From: Fimenecus sp045602655
Lineage (GTDB): Bacteria > Bacillota > Clostridia > Oscillospirales > Acutalibacteraceae
DNA: 19,838 nt
Direction: 5' to 3'
Assembly: GCA_045602655.1 (NCBI GenBank)
Contig: JAZSBY010000120.1
Span: forward strand, 1-19,838
Positions 1 through 6,778 of the stretch are shown piece by piece (position 1 is the stretch's first letter; every line of letters begins with the position of its first letter). Below the pieces are notes generated by a model. The model worked only from the letters and a program-made list of their open reading frames with translations, did not search any database and was not told the DNA's origin. A program made the translations under genes and the position numbers.

Positions 1-130
1 TTTTTATTACATATTTTGAATATTTTATTCATTTATACACGATTTAATGTATAAAAGTGAGTTTTCAAGGTATAAAACAGTTGATAAATTTGAATTTGTC
101 GGGATGTTTTCGATACACCAAATGAGTTGT

Positions 131-165
131 AATGCAGGGTCGGGTAAATCTCGCCAGCCCCTACA
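131..165. repeat. Degenerate intergenic palindrome ending in CCCTACA
   Basis: The segment carries AGGGTCGGG on its left side and GCCCCTACA on its right, with TGTA just upstream (128-131) matching TACA at 162-165. It resembles a decayed copy of a short G/C-rich inverted repeat flanked by TGTAGGG/CCCTACA. A similar CCCTACA end occurs at 4968-4974 and 11752-11758. The family assignment is inference from these few copies. Confidence 0.4.
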
Positions 166-189
166 ATTTACCAAATTGATAAAATCATA

Positions 190-214
190 ATTTCGAATTT
201 CGCATTTCGAATTT
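190..214. repeat. Direct repeat of ATTTCGAATTT
   Basis: The 11-mer ATTTCGAATTT occurs at 190-200 and again at 204-214, separated by three bases. Each copy contains the self-complementary core TTCGAA, so the pair can also form alternative hairpins. No coding sequence is nearby on the left. Function unknown; it may be simple-sequence or dispersed-repeat debris. Confidence 0.5.
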
Positions 215-253
215 AGTTCGACAAACTCTCAATTTATATGCCAAAACGACAAA

Positions 254-273
254 GGCGGGGTCAATGCCCCGCC
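254..273 (-). terminator. Terminator-like hairpin after the membrane protein gene
   Basis: The arms GGCGGGG (254-260) and CCCCGCC (267-273) form a perfect 7-bp stem around a 6-base loop. Read on the minus strand it begins seven bases after the stop codon of the gene ending at 281 and is followed by TTTGTCGTTTTG, a weak U-rich tract. This placement fits intrinsic termination of that gene, although the U-tract is interrupted. Confidence 0.6.
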
Positions 274-280
274 CAAACTG

Positions 281-2035
281 TTATTTTACATTATTTACTT
301 GTACAATTTCTCCTGTTGCGGCTTTATCAACTGTGAATGTAATTGCATCGCCCACATTGAGAATTACAATTTTTTCCGCATCCTTCACTGCAACCTTATA
401 GTATGTTGCATTGTCTGTGAGTTTAATGTAGAAATAAGTTTCACCACCTGTAATGGTACTTCTTATTTCCTCAACTGTGCCTGTTACATCAATGGTTTCA
501 ACCTTTGGTGCATCAGGTGTCTGTTCCTCACCCATTGAGTCAACATCAACATCCACATTAACACCACTCTTTTCGAGTTCAGATGCGTAATTTTCAATAC
601 ACTCCGTAAGATTTGAACCAACGCCAACTATTGTTGACTGCTCAACATTAACCATTGCATACATCTTAACAAACTGACTTGCATCCTTAAGAGCCATAAA
701 ATATGTTGGCTCGCCACTCACATTGAGAAGAAGCGGGAATGTTGCAACATAGCCTTTTTCCTGAACCTTACCTTGTGCAGAGGTTCTTGCTGTTTCTTCA
801 AGAGCACCTGCTTGTTGGTAATAAACAGCCTCTTTTGTTCTCTGGTTAATAAGAACAAAGCCGATAATTGACTGGTCGGAGCTTATAGATGTTACGCCTG
901 TATACATATAAACATCATCGTTAAGTGCTAAATAGTTATAGCCCTGACTTGTAACACGAACATTTTCCTGACCGATAATTGAATTCCAGAAGCCCTGATT
1001 ATATTTACCATAGTAATTATACTGCTGATTTACGATTGTTGAAGAATAAACTCTGTCAATCCATTGAAACTCTTTATCATTTACAAATTTATCAGTGGGG
1101 AGCTTTGTTGTCCCATCAAGACTTGTTGAGATAAGAGTTGTGTCACCATTGATTGAGTCAACAATAATTGCACCAATTACATCTGTTCCGCCAAAAAGAC
1201 CAATTGTCTTATCAAGTACGGGAACAATCCAGAATGGTCTGCCTGTTTCGTCGATTTCAAATGACGGGTCACCAAACATAAGTGTAGGATACTTAAAGCG
1301 GACATGACGGATAAGATATTCGTTAAAATGCTCTGCAGGTGAATATTTCATACCCTCTTCGAGTCTTACAGGCTCAGCCTTCTGAGTTGTCATATCAACA
1401 ATGATATATGCCGGAATACCGTTCTTTGTGTTTTTAAGCCATTTGAAAACATCGCCGTAATCAAGTGACTGCACACGGACAGGAGTACCTTTATAGTTAA
1501 TCTGTGTTGAGTAATACTCATTTACAACAAACTGTGAAACATAGTCAGAAAGGTCACCTAAAGCACGGGTTGCAAGCATATTTGATGAGTCCTTATCAAG
1601 ACGAGGTACACTCTGGAAATCAATTTCAGCAATATCCTCTGCAAAGTCGCCTTCTTTAACATCAATAATCTTTGCATAGTCCTTTGCGCGGAAAAATTCT
1701 GCACCTGTGACAAATCCTATTGCCACAACTACAACAAGAGCAAGGATAAGTATAATGGGGATTTTAACCTTATTCTTTGCATATTCCATATACTCAGGAC
1801 GAAAATATGCCTTTGAAACCACACCAAATGCAGCGATGTATGATATAATTACTACTGCAAGATAAATATAAAGTTCAATTGCCTTGAAATTAAGTGCAGG
1901 GAGCATAAGATAATAGGCAATCCCGGCCACTACTAAAGAAACCAAAAGACTGACAAGAACTTTCTTCCATGTGCTTCCTTTTGGTGTTTCAGGAACAATT
2001 CTTTTGTTACCGAAGTCCACATTGATTGGGTCCAT
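281..2035 (-). CDS. Unrecognised membrane protein with large extracytoplasmic domain
   Basis: The predicted protein has 584 residues from the ATG at 2035. I chose this start because AGAGGT lies seven bases upstream, whereas an in-frame ATG 18 codons earlier has no ribosome binding site and sits over the promoter. Three hydrophobic segments are seen at about residues 25-45, 53-73 and 92-111, followed by about 470 mostly soluble residues that should lie outside the membrane if the N terminus is cytoplasmic. A Glu/Pro-rich linker near 500-513 precedes a C-terminal segment of about 70 beta-rich residues that could be a small OB-like domain; that fold guess is inference. There are no catalytic motifs that I recognise and no cleavable signal peptide. 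The gene appears monocistronic, with its own promoter and terminator. I do not recognise the family and assign no function. Confidence 0.85.
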   Translation of the reverse strand: MDPINVDFGNKRIVPETPKGSTWKKVLVSLLVSLVVAGIAYYLMLPALNFKAIELYIYLAVVIISYIAAFGVVSKAYFRPEYMEYAKNKVKIPIILILALVVVVAIGFVTGAEFFRAKDYAKIIDVKEGDFAEDIAEIDFQSVPRLDKDSSNMLATRALGDLSDYVSQFVVNEYYSTQINYKGTPVRVQSLDYGDVFKWLKNTKNGIPAYIIVDMTTQKAEPVRLEEGMKYSPAEHFNEYLIRHVRFKYPTLMFGDPSFEIDETGRPFWIVPVLDKTIGLFGGTDVIGAIIVDSINGDTTLISTSLDGTTKLPTDKFVNDKEFQWIDRVYSSTIVNQQYNYYGKYNQGFWNSIIGQENVRVTSQGYNYLALNDDVYMYTGVTSISSDQSIIGFVLINQRTKEAVYYQQAGALEETARTSAQGKVQEKGYVATFPLLLNVSGEPTYFMALKDASQFVKMYAMVNVEQSTIVGVGSNLTECIENYASELEKSGVNVDVDVDSMGEEQTPDAPKVETIDVTGTVEEIRSTITGGETYFYIKLTDNATYYKVAVKDAEKIVILNVGDAITFTVDKAATGEIVQVNNVK

Positions 2036-2066
2036 AATTTTTACCTCTTTTCCATAATATGTTAAT

Positions 2067-2096
2067 AGTATAGCATAATTCTTACACAAAATACAA
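2067..2096 (-). promoter_or_regulatory. Candidate sigma-A promoter of the membrane protein gene
   Basis: On the minus strand TTGTAT (complement of 2091-2096) and TATACT (complement of 2067-2072) are separated by 18 bases. This places transcription start near 2060, about 25 bases before the chosen ATG at 2035 and just upstream of its AGAGGT ribosome binding site. The -35 element matches consensus only partly. Confidence 0.5.
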
Positions 2097-2131
2097 TATT
2101 ATATTCACATAAAATAGAATTTGTCCGTTTC

Positions 2132-2153
2132 TTTACTCCAAAATCGGAGTAAA
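2132..2153. repeat. Perfect 8-bp inverted repeat upstream of membrane protein promoter
   Basis: TTTACTCC (2132-2139) and GGAGTAAA (2146-2153) are perfectly complementary around a 6-base AT-rich spacer. The element lies 36 bases upstream of the candidate -35 box at 2091-2096, in the gap between that gene and the divergent tRNA gene. No T-tract follows, so it is not an obvious terminator. It could be an operator for a dimeric regulator; that is inference. Confidence 0.4.
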
Positions 2154-2251
2154 TTATAGTCTTCCCACTTGGAAATGACGGAAGGTGGAATAATGATACT
2201 TACAAATTTGATTCTGCCGTTAACAAGTATTTTAATGCACTTATAAATTTC

Positions 2252-2280
2252 TTGACAAACCTACAAAACATTTGTATAAT
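2252..2280 (+). promoter_or_regulatory. Strong promoter of tRNA-Thr
   Basis: A perfect TTGACA (2252-2257) and a perfect TATAAT (2275-2280) are separated by exactly 17 bases. Transcription would begin near 2287, about 14 bases before the mature tRNA 5' end. This is the strongest promoter in the window, as expected for a stable RNA. Confidence 0.9.
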
Positions 2281-2300
2281 AACTTTTGCAAATTCAATAT

Positions 2301-2376
2301 GCTGCTATGGCTCAGGAGGCAGAGCACGTCCTTGGTAAGGACGAGGTCACCGGTTCGAATCCGGTTAGCAGCTCCA
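2301..2376 (+). tRNA. tRNA-Thr (anticodon GGT)
   Basis: The 76-base sequence folds into a complete cloverleaf. The acceptor stem is GCTGCTA with TAGCAGC, the D stem GCTC with GAGC, the anticodon stem CGTCC with GGACG around the loop TTGGTAA, and the T stem ACCGG with CCGGT around TTCGAAT. The central three loop bases are GGT, reading threonine codons ACC and ACU. The discriminator base is T, which occurs in bacterial tRNA-Thr(GGT). The 3' CCA is encoded at 2374-2376. The gene stands alone between its promoter and a terminator that starts immediately after the CCA. Confidence 0.96.
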
Positions 2377-2408
2377 AAAAAATCCAAGTCTTTCGACTTG
2401 GATTTTTT
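2376..2408. terminator. Bidirectional terminator between tRNA-Thr and copA
   Basis: AATCCAAGTC (2381-2390) and GACTTGGATT (2395-2404) form a perfect 10-bp stem with a 4-base loop, flanked by an A-run on the left and a T-run on the right that extend the stem. Read on plus it ends the tRNA transcript. Read on minus it lies about 50 bases after the copA stop codon, has a GAAA tetraloop, and is followed by seven T residues. It therefore can serve both convergent transcripts. Confidence 0.9.
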
Positions 2409-2411
2409 ACT

Positions 2412-2440
2412 TATTCACTATTAACTATTCACTCTTCACT
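2412..2440. repeat. Short tandem-like TATTCACT repeats
   Basis: TATTCACT occurs at 2412-2419 and 2426-2433, followed directly by a partial copy CTTCACT at 2434-2440. The block sits between the bidirectional terminator and the copA stop codon. No function is apparent. Confidence 0.4.
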
Positions 2441-2459
2441 AAATCGAATTCAGGATTTT

Positions 2460-2663
2460 TTAATCTATTACCTTATACCCTTGTTCTTCAACTGCTTTTT
2501 TGAGAGTTGCGGGGGCTGCATCTGCATCAAGAGTAACGATTGCTGTGCCGTCCTTGTGGCTTACAATTGCCTCTCTTACCTCTGCCACACCTTCAAGTGC
2601 TTTTTTTACATGTGCCTCACAATGCGGACACATCATACCTTCAATTTTCATTGTGATTTCCAT
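2460..2663 (-). CDS. Possible internal start producing free CopZ-like chaperone
   Basis: Within copA and in the same frame, an ATG at 2663 is preceded nine bases upstream by AAGGAG (complement of 2673-2678). Initiation there would give a 67-residue protein that is exactly one HMA domain: beta strand, GMMCPHC metal site (Cys12, Cys15 of the short form), helix, two strands, second helix and a terminal strand ending GYKVID. Free CopZ proteins have this size and architecture and hand Cu+ to CopA. I see the ribosome binding site and the domain boundary directly. Actual use of the start, and an origin by loss of a copA stop codon before a separate copZ, are inference. Confidence 0.5.
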   Translation of the reverse strand: MEITMKIEGMMCPHCEAHVKKALEGVAEVREAIVSHKDGTAIVTLDADAAPATLKKAVEEQGYKVID

Positions 2664-4928
2664 AGGTTGTTTCTCCTTATATTTAAATTTGATTTTTTTA
2701 TCTTTCTTACTGTTGTGAATGTCTTTAAAATTAAGTCGCAAGGCATTTGACACAACGCAGAATGATGACAAACTCATAGCCGCAGCACCAAACATCGGGT
2801 TTAATTCCCAACCAAAAAGGTTTATAAATGCACCTGCTGCAAGGGGAATACCGATTGCATTGTAGAAAAATGCCCAGAAAAGGTTTTCGTGGATATTTTT
2901 AAGAGTTGCACGGCTAAGCCTGATTGCAGATGATACATCGGAAAGTTTACTGTTCATAAGGACAACATCTGCCGAATCAATAGCAATATCCGTACCTGCA
3001 CCGATGGCAATTCCAATGTCTGCTCGTGTTAATGCAGGAGCATCGTTGATTCCGTCACCAACCATAATGACCTTGCCTTTATCACGAATCCTACGGACAA
3101 CCTTTTCCTTTCCGTCAGGCATAACCCCCGCAATTATCTCATCAACACCTGCTTGGGTTCCTATTGCATTGGCAGTTTTTTCATTGTCCCCTGTAAGCAT
3201 AACAACACGGATACCCATATTCTGCAATTCCTTAATTGCTTTCGGACTATCATCTTTAATTGTATCTGCTACTGCTATTATGCCCAAAAGTTCACTTGGG
3301 GTGCAGAACAACAAAGGGGTTTTCCCCTTTTCGGCAAGTGCTTCCGTAAGTTTTACAATTTCAGCATCAACAGTTACTTTCTCCCTTATGAATTTAAGAC
3401 TGCCACCATACAGAGTTTTCCCGTTTAATTCTCCGGTAACACCGTTTCCTGAAAGAGATTCAAAATTCTGTACATCTAAAATGTGTATTTGACTTTCATT
3501 TCCCTTTTGTACAATGGCTTTTGCCAACGGATGCTCACTTTTTATTTCAAGGGAATAAGCATAAGTTAAAAGTTCATTTTCCGTTGTATTTGTTGGAATT
3601 ATATCCGTAACTTTTGGTTTACCCTCGGTAATTGTACCTGTTTTATCAAGGACAACAGTATTTGCTCTGCCTGTTTCTTCAAGAGAAACTGCAGTTTTAA
3701 AAAGAATTCCGTTTTTAGCACCTACGCCATTACCAACCATAATTGCAACCGGAGTAGCAAGTCCCAATGCACAAGGGCAACTGATAACGAGTACGGAAAT
3801 TCCACGAGCCAAGGCATATCCGAAGGTCTGCCCTGTAATAAGCCATATAATTGTAGTGATTACTGCAATTGATATTACAATCGGCACAAAAACGCCCGAT
3901 ACTTTGTCGGCAATTTTTGCAATTGGTGCTTTTGTGGCAGCAGCATCACTAACCATTTTAATTATCTGTGAAAGGGTTGTATCCTCGCCAACCCGCAGAG
4001 CTTCACATTTAATAAAGCCTGACTGATTTATTGTGCCGCCTGAAACCTTGTCACCAACTGTTTTATCAACGGGGATGCTCTCTCCTGTAAGTGCTGACTC
4101 ATCAACTGCAGTGTGACCGTCAACGATTACACCGTCAACGGAAATCTGCTCACCGGGACGGACAATGAAAACATCACCTTTTTGCACATTTTCTATCGGC
4201 ACTTCTGTTTCAACACCATCTGCAAGAATTGTTGCAGTTTTGGGTGCTAATTTCATTAAAGATTTAAGTGCGTTTGTGGTTTTGCCCTTTGACTTTGCTT
4301 CCAGCATTTTCCCCACAGTAATAAGGGTTAAAATCATAGCGGCTGACTCAAAATAAAATCCGTGTAAATAATGATGAGCCATATCACCGCTTACTGTAAA
4401 CATTTTTATAAGTAAATATGTGCTGTATAAAAATGATGCACCTGAGCCAAGGGCAACAAGAGTATCCATATTAGGAGAGCGGTGCAAAAGACCTTTAAAG
4501 CCGTTTATGAAGAATTTTCGGTTAATTATCATTATAATAATGGTCAGCACAAATTCTATAACACCAATGACAAGCGGGTTTGCGATTGGCAAGTACCATC
4601 CCCACATAACATGTCCCATTGAGATATACATTAAAACTATTAAAAATCCCAAGGATAATAATACTCGCCTTTTAAGTTTAGGTGTTTCGGTATCCTTTAA
4701 TGCATCCTCTTTTGAGGGTGTATTTTTTTCATCTTTAAGACTTGCACCATAACCTGCATTCTCAACTGCAGAAATGATTTTTCGAGTATCAATGTCACCC
4801 TCAACACCCATTGAATTAGTAAGAAGACTGACAGAGCAGGATTTTACGCCGTCAAGGGAATTGACTGCTTTTTCAACTCTTGCCACACAGGCAGCACAAC
4901 TCATACCTGTAATATTAAATTGTGTCAT
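2460..4928 (-). CDS. copA: Cu+-exporting P1B-type ATPase with N- and C-terminal HMA domains
   Basis: This integral membrane pump should expel Cu+ from the cytoplasm at the cost of ATP. The 822-residue protein starts at the ATG at 4928, preceded by AAGGTGAG; an ATG six codons upstream has a poorer site. An N-terminal HMA domain has GMSCAAC (Cys11, Cys14). The P-type core follows: TGES at 281-284, the membrane metal site CPC at 384-386, DKTGT with phosphorylated Asp428, the HP motif at 466-467 and GDGIND at 624-629. YN at 689-690 and the MxxSS segment at 719-722 are typical of the Cu+ subclass. After a Lys-rich linker (about 740-755) comes a second HMA domain with GMMCPHC (Cys767, Cys770), an unusual position that looks like a fused CopZ chaperone. 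Cu+ specificity rests on family knowledge; Ag+ transport is also likely. No copper regulator gene is nearby. Confidence 0.95.
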   Translation of the reverse strand: MTQFNITGMSCAACVARVEKAVNSLDGVKSCSVSLLTNSMGVEGDIDTRKIISAVENAGYGASLKDEKNTPSKEDALKDTETPKLKRRVLLSLGFLIVLMYISMGHVMWGWYLPIANPLVIGVIEFVLTIIIMIINRKFFINGFKGLLHRSPNMDTLVALGSGASFLYSTYLLIKMFTVSGDMAHHYLHGFYFESAAMILTLITVGKMLEAKSKGKTTNALKSLMKLAPKTATILADGVETEVPIENVQKGDVFIVRPGEQISVDGVIVDGHTAVDESALTGESIPVDKTVGDKVSGGTINQSGFIKCEALRVGEDTTLSQIIKMVSDAAATKAPIAKIADKVSGVFVPIVISIAVITTIIWLITGQTFGYALARGISVLVISCPCALGLATPVAIMVGNGVGAKNGILFKTAVSLEETGRANTVVLDKTGTITEGKPKVTDIIPTNTTENELLTYAYSLEIKSEHPLAKAIVQKGNESQIHILDVQNFESLSGNGVTGELNGKTLYGGSLKFIREKVTVDAEIVKLTEALAEKGKTPLLFCTPSELLGIIAVADTIKDDSPKAIKELQNMGIRVVMLTGDNEKTANAIGTQAGVDEIIAGVMPDGKEKVVRRIRDKGKVIMVGDGINDAPALTRADIGIAIGAGTDIAIDSADVVLMNSKLSDVSSAIRLSRATLKNIHENLFWAFFYNAIGIPLAAGAFINLFGWELNPMFGAAAMSLSSFCVVSNALRLNFKDIHNSKKDKKIKFKYKEKQPMEITMKIEGMMCPHCEAHVKKALEGVAEVREAIVSHKDGTAIVTLDADAAPATLKKAVEEQGYKVID

Positions 4929-4946
4929 ATTCTCACCTTCATTCAC

Positions 4947-4974
4947 AAAAGGACGGTTCGTGAACCGCCCTACA
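4947..4974. repeat. Palindrome with T-run between folD and copA
   Basis: GGACGGTT (4951-4958) and AACCGCCC (4963-4970) pair around the 4-base loop CGTG with one mismatch or wobble, and CCCTACA follows at 4968-4974. On the minus strand the hairpin forms after the folD stop and ahead of the copA ribosome binding site, and is followed by TTTTG. It could act as a partial terminator that separates copA expression from the upstream operon, or it may be one copy of a dispersed palindrome family. Confidence 0.55.
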
Positions 4975-5016
4975 AAAAATCAATCAATATTATTTGGACA
5001 GAAATTAAAAACAGAG

Positions 5017-5865
5017 TTATTTTTTGTGTTCGCGTGAAGCGGTTAAAGTATTTTTAAGAAGCATTGTTATCGTCATTGGCCCTACACCACCCGGGACAGG
5101 GGTTATGAATGAGCATTTATCCTTGACTTTCTCAAAATCAACATCGCCACAGAGTTTTCCTTCTGCGTTTCTGTTCATACCGACATCAATTACAACTGCA
5201 CCGTCTTTTACCATATCTTCTTTCACGAAATATGCAATACCCACTGCAGCAACGAGAATATCTGCTCGTTTTGTTACCTCTGCAAGGTCTTTTGTGCGTG
5301 AATGACAGATTGTAACCGTACCATTCTGACCGAGCAGGAGCATAGCCATTGGCTTGCCTACAATATTACTTCTGCCGATTACAACACATTCCTTACCCTC
5401 AACGGAAATGTCATAGTATTTCAGCATTTCCATAATTCCTGCAGGTGTGCAAGGCAAAAATGAATGGTCCCCAATCATAATATGTCCTGTATTTACAGGG
5501 TGGAATGCGTCAACATCCTTATGGGGTACAATTGTATTGAGGATTTTTTTCTCGTCAATGTGTTTTGGTAGTGGCAACTGGCAGAGAATACCGTCAACAT
5601 TGTCGTCATTGTTAAGTTTTTCAACTAACGCTAATAATTCGACCGTTGTTGTTTCTTCGGGAAGTGCATACTCAAAAGATTCCATTCCGACTTCCTCGCA
5701 ACCTTTTTTCTTGTTATTAACATATACTCGTGATGCAGGGTTATTACCCACAATAACAACAGCAAGTCCTGTTTTTTTGCCCTGTTTTTTAAGGACCTCG
5801 ACCTCTGCTTTAATCTCATTTCTTACAGATGCAGAAACCTCTTTACCATCAATAATCTTATACAT
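5017..5865 (-). CDS. folD: Methylenetetrahydrofolate dehydrogenase/methenyl-THF cyclohydrolase
   Basis: FolD is a cytosolic bifunctional enzyme that interconverts 5,10-methylene-THF and 10-formyl-THF through methenyl-THF, using NADP(H), and so supplies one-carbon units for purine, thymidylate and formyl-Met synthesis. The 282-residue length is typical. The N-terminal catalytic domain has the SxxYVxxK motif with Tyr48 and the catalytic Lys52. The nucleotide-binding domain carries VIGRSNIVGKP, and PGGVGPMT at 258-265 is the family signature near the C terminus. The ATG at 5865 follows GGAGGTGCGAGAAA and overlaps the end of lgt by eight bases, implying translational coupling. A second folate enzyme, 5-formyl-THF cyclo-ligase, lies in the plus-strand operon at 17091. 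Confidence 0.97.
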   Translation of the reverse strand: MYKIIDGKEVSASVRNEIKAEVEVLKKQGKKTGLAVVIVGNNPASRVYVNNKKKGCEEVGMESFEYALPEETTTVELLALVEKLNNDDNVDGILCQLPLPKHIDEKKILNTIVPHKDVDAFHPVNTGHIMIGDHSFLPCTPAGIMEMLKYYDISVEGKECVVIGRSNIVGKPMAMLLLGQNGTVTICHSRTKDLAEVTKRADILVAAVGIAYFVKEDMVKDGAVVIDVGMNRNAEGKLCGDVDFEKVKDKCSFITPVPGGVGPMTITMLLKNTLTASREHKK

Positions 5866-6766
5866 TTTCTCGCACCTCCGTTGTTTTTGATTTTTTTAGT
5901 TTAATGAATTTGTAAATTGTAAGTGCTGTACAAACAACAACTATCGCAAGGGACAACAACTGTGACGCACGAAGATTTGTGTTGCCGATATAAAGGCTGT
6001 CTGTACGAAGTCCCTCAACGATTGTTCTTTCAATACCATAGATAATTCCGTAGCCCAAGAATAACTGTCCGTCGAATTTATAGAATTTCTGGCAAACAAT
6101 GTAAAGGACTATAAATCCAAAAAGACACCAAAGTGATTCGTAAAGGAAAGTTGGATGTACCGGTAAATTAGGGTCCATTTCAATACCATTTTGTGCAAAT
6201 TCTGCTTGATTGTTGTTTATGTAAGCAACAATCTTATCGCTTGTCATACCCCAAGGAAGAGTTGTGTTAGTTCCAAATGCTTCCTGATTTGTAAAGTTAC
6301 CCCATCTACCGATACCCTGACCAATAAGCAAGCTCATTCCGAAAAGGTCAAGCAATTTGATAAATTTAAGACCTGTTTTTTTACAAACAAAATACGCAAC
6401 TATAATTCCACCAATAATGCCACCGTAAATGGCAAGTCCACCTTCCCAAATTCTGACTATATCTGCAAGATGGTCCTTGTAGTAATCCCATTGAAAGATA
6501 ACATAATAAAGTCTTGCACCTACAACAGCACCGATAATGCCGTAAATCAGCACATCCACCATACTGTCAAGGCTCATTTTCCAAGTGTAAGCCTTTCTGC
6601 CGCCAAAAATGGCAGCAAGAATAAGTCCCAACGCAATAAGCACGCCGTAAAATTTAATTGTAATAACTCCGTCACCCATTGGAATTTCAAGGAAATTTGC
6701 ATATACATCAAATTCCCAACCAAGTTCCGGAAACTCAACAAGAGTATGGTCTGTTAAAAACTTCAT
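5858..6766 (-). CDS. lgt: Prolipoprotein diacylglyceryl transferase
   Basis: Lgt transfers diacylglycerol from phosphatidylglycerol to the lipobox cysteine of prelipoproteins at the outer face of the cytoplasmic membrane, the first step of lipoprotein maturation. The 302-residue protein has several hydrophobic helices, for example at about 37-55, 72-92, 112-128, 213-228 and 270-286. The family signature is present at 151-162 as GIGRWGNFTNQE, with Arg154 and Asn157 matching conserved active-site positions. It also has the HPTFLYES block at 204-211 and an ER pair near 246-247. The residue before GG in the first conserved loop is Tyr (Tyr114), as in many Gram-positive Lgt proteins, rather than the His of E. 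coli. AAGGAG precedes the ATG. It lies 12 bases after the YmfH-like gene and overlaps folD by eight bases. Confidence 0.95.
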   Translation of the reverse strand: MKFLTDHTLVEFPELGWEFDVYANFLEIPMGDGVITIKFYGVLIALGLILAAIFGGRKAYTWKMSLDSMVDVLIYGIIGAVVGARLYYVIFQWDYYKDHLADIVRIWEGGLAIYGGIIGGIIVAYFVCKKTGLKFIKLLDLFGMSLLIGQGIGRWGNFTNQEAFGTNTTLPWGMTSDKIVAYINNNQAEFAQNGIEMDPNLPVHPTFLYESLWCLFGFIVLYIVCQKFYKFDGQLFLGYGIIYGIERTIVEGLRTDSLYIGNTNLRASQLLSLAIVVVCTALTIYKFIKLKKSKTTEVRENV

Positions 6767-6778
6767 AAGCTTTTCTCC

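Larger units (their letters stand above)
1..280. other. Non-coding tail with repeats, no gene seen
   Basis: I see no credible coding region or RNA gene here. The stretch is A/T-rich and lies downstream of the minus-strand membrane protein gene that ends at 281. It holds a degenerate G/C-rich palindrome near 131-165, an 11-base direct repeat at 190-200 and 204-214, and a terminator-like hairpin at 254-273, each listed separately. Whatever lies left of base 1 is outside the window, so a gene start or end just beyond the edge cannot be excluded. Confidence 0.6.

Noticed and set aside
190..214. CRISPR-like or iteron array from the ATTTCGAATTT repeat
   Set aside because: Only two copies spaced by three bases, with no spacers and no replication gene nearby.
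2412..2440. Iteron array or attachment site next to the tRNA gene
   Set aside because: tRNA genes can be integration sites, but no integrase, prophage genes or repeated tRNA 3' end is present; the short repeats are simple and lie beyond the terminator.
2286..2750. 154-codon plus-strand reading frame spanning the tRNA gene and the end of copA
   Set aside because: It runs through the tRNA-Thr gene and the bidirectional terminator and antisense to copA, so it is not a real gene.
3004..3492. 162-codon plus-strand reading frame inside copA
   Set aside because: It is antisense to the well-supported P-type ATPase core; it has no ribosome binding site or recognisable domain, and is a frame shadow.
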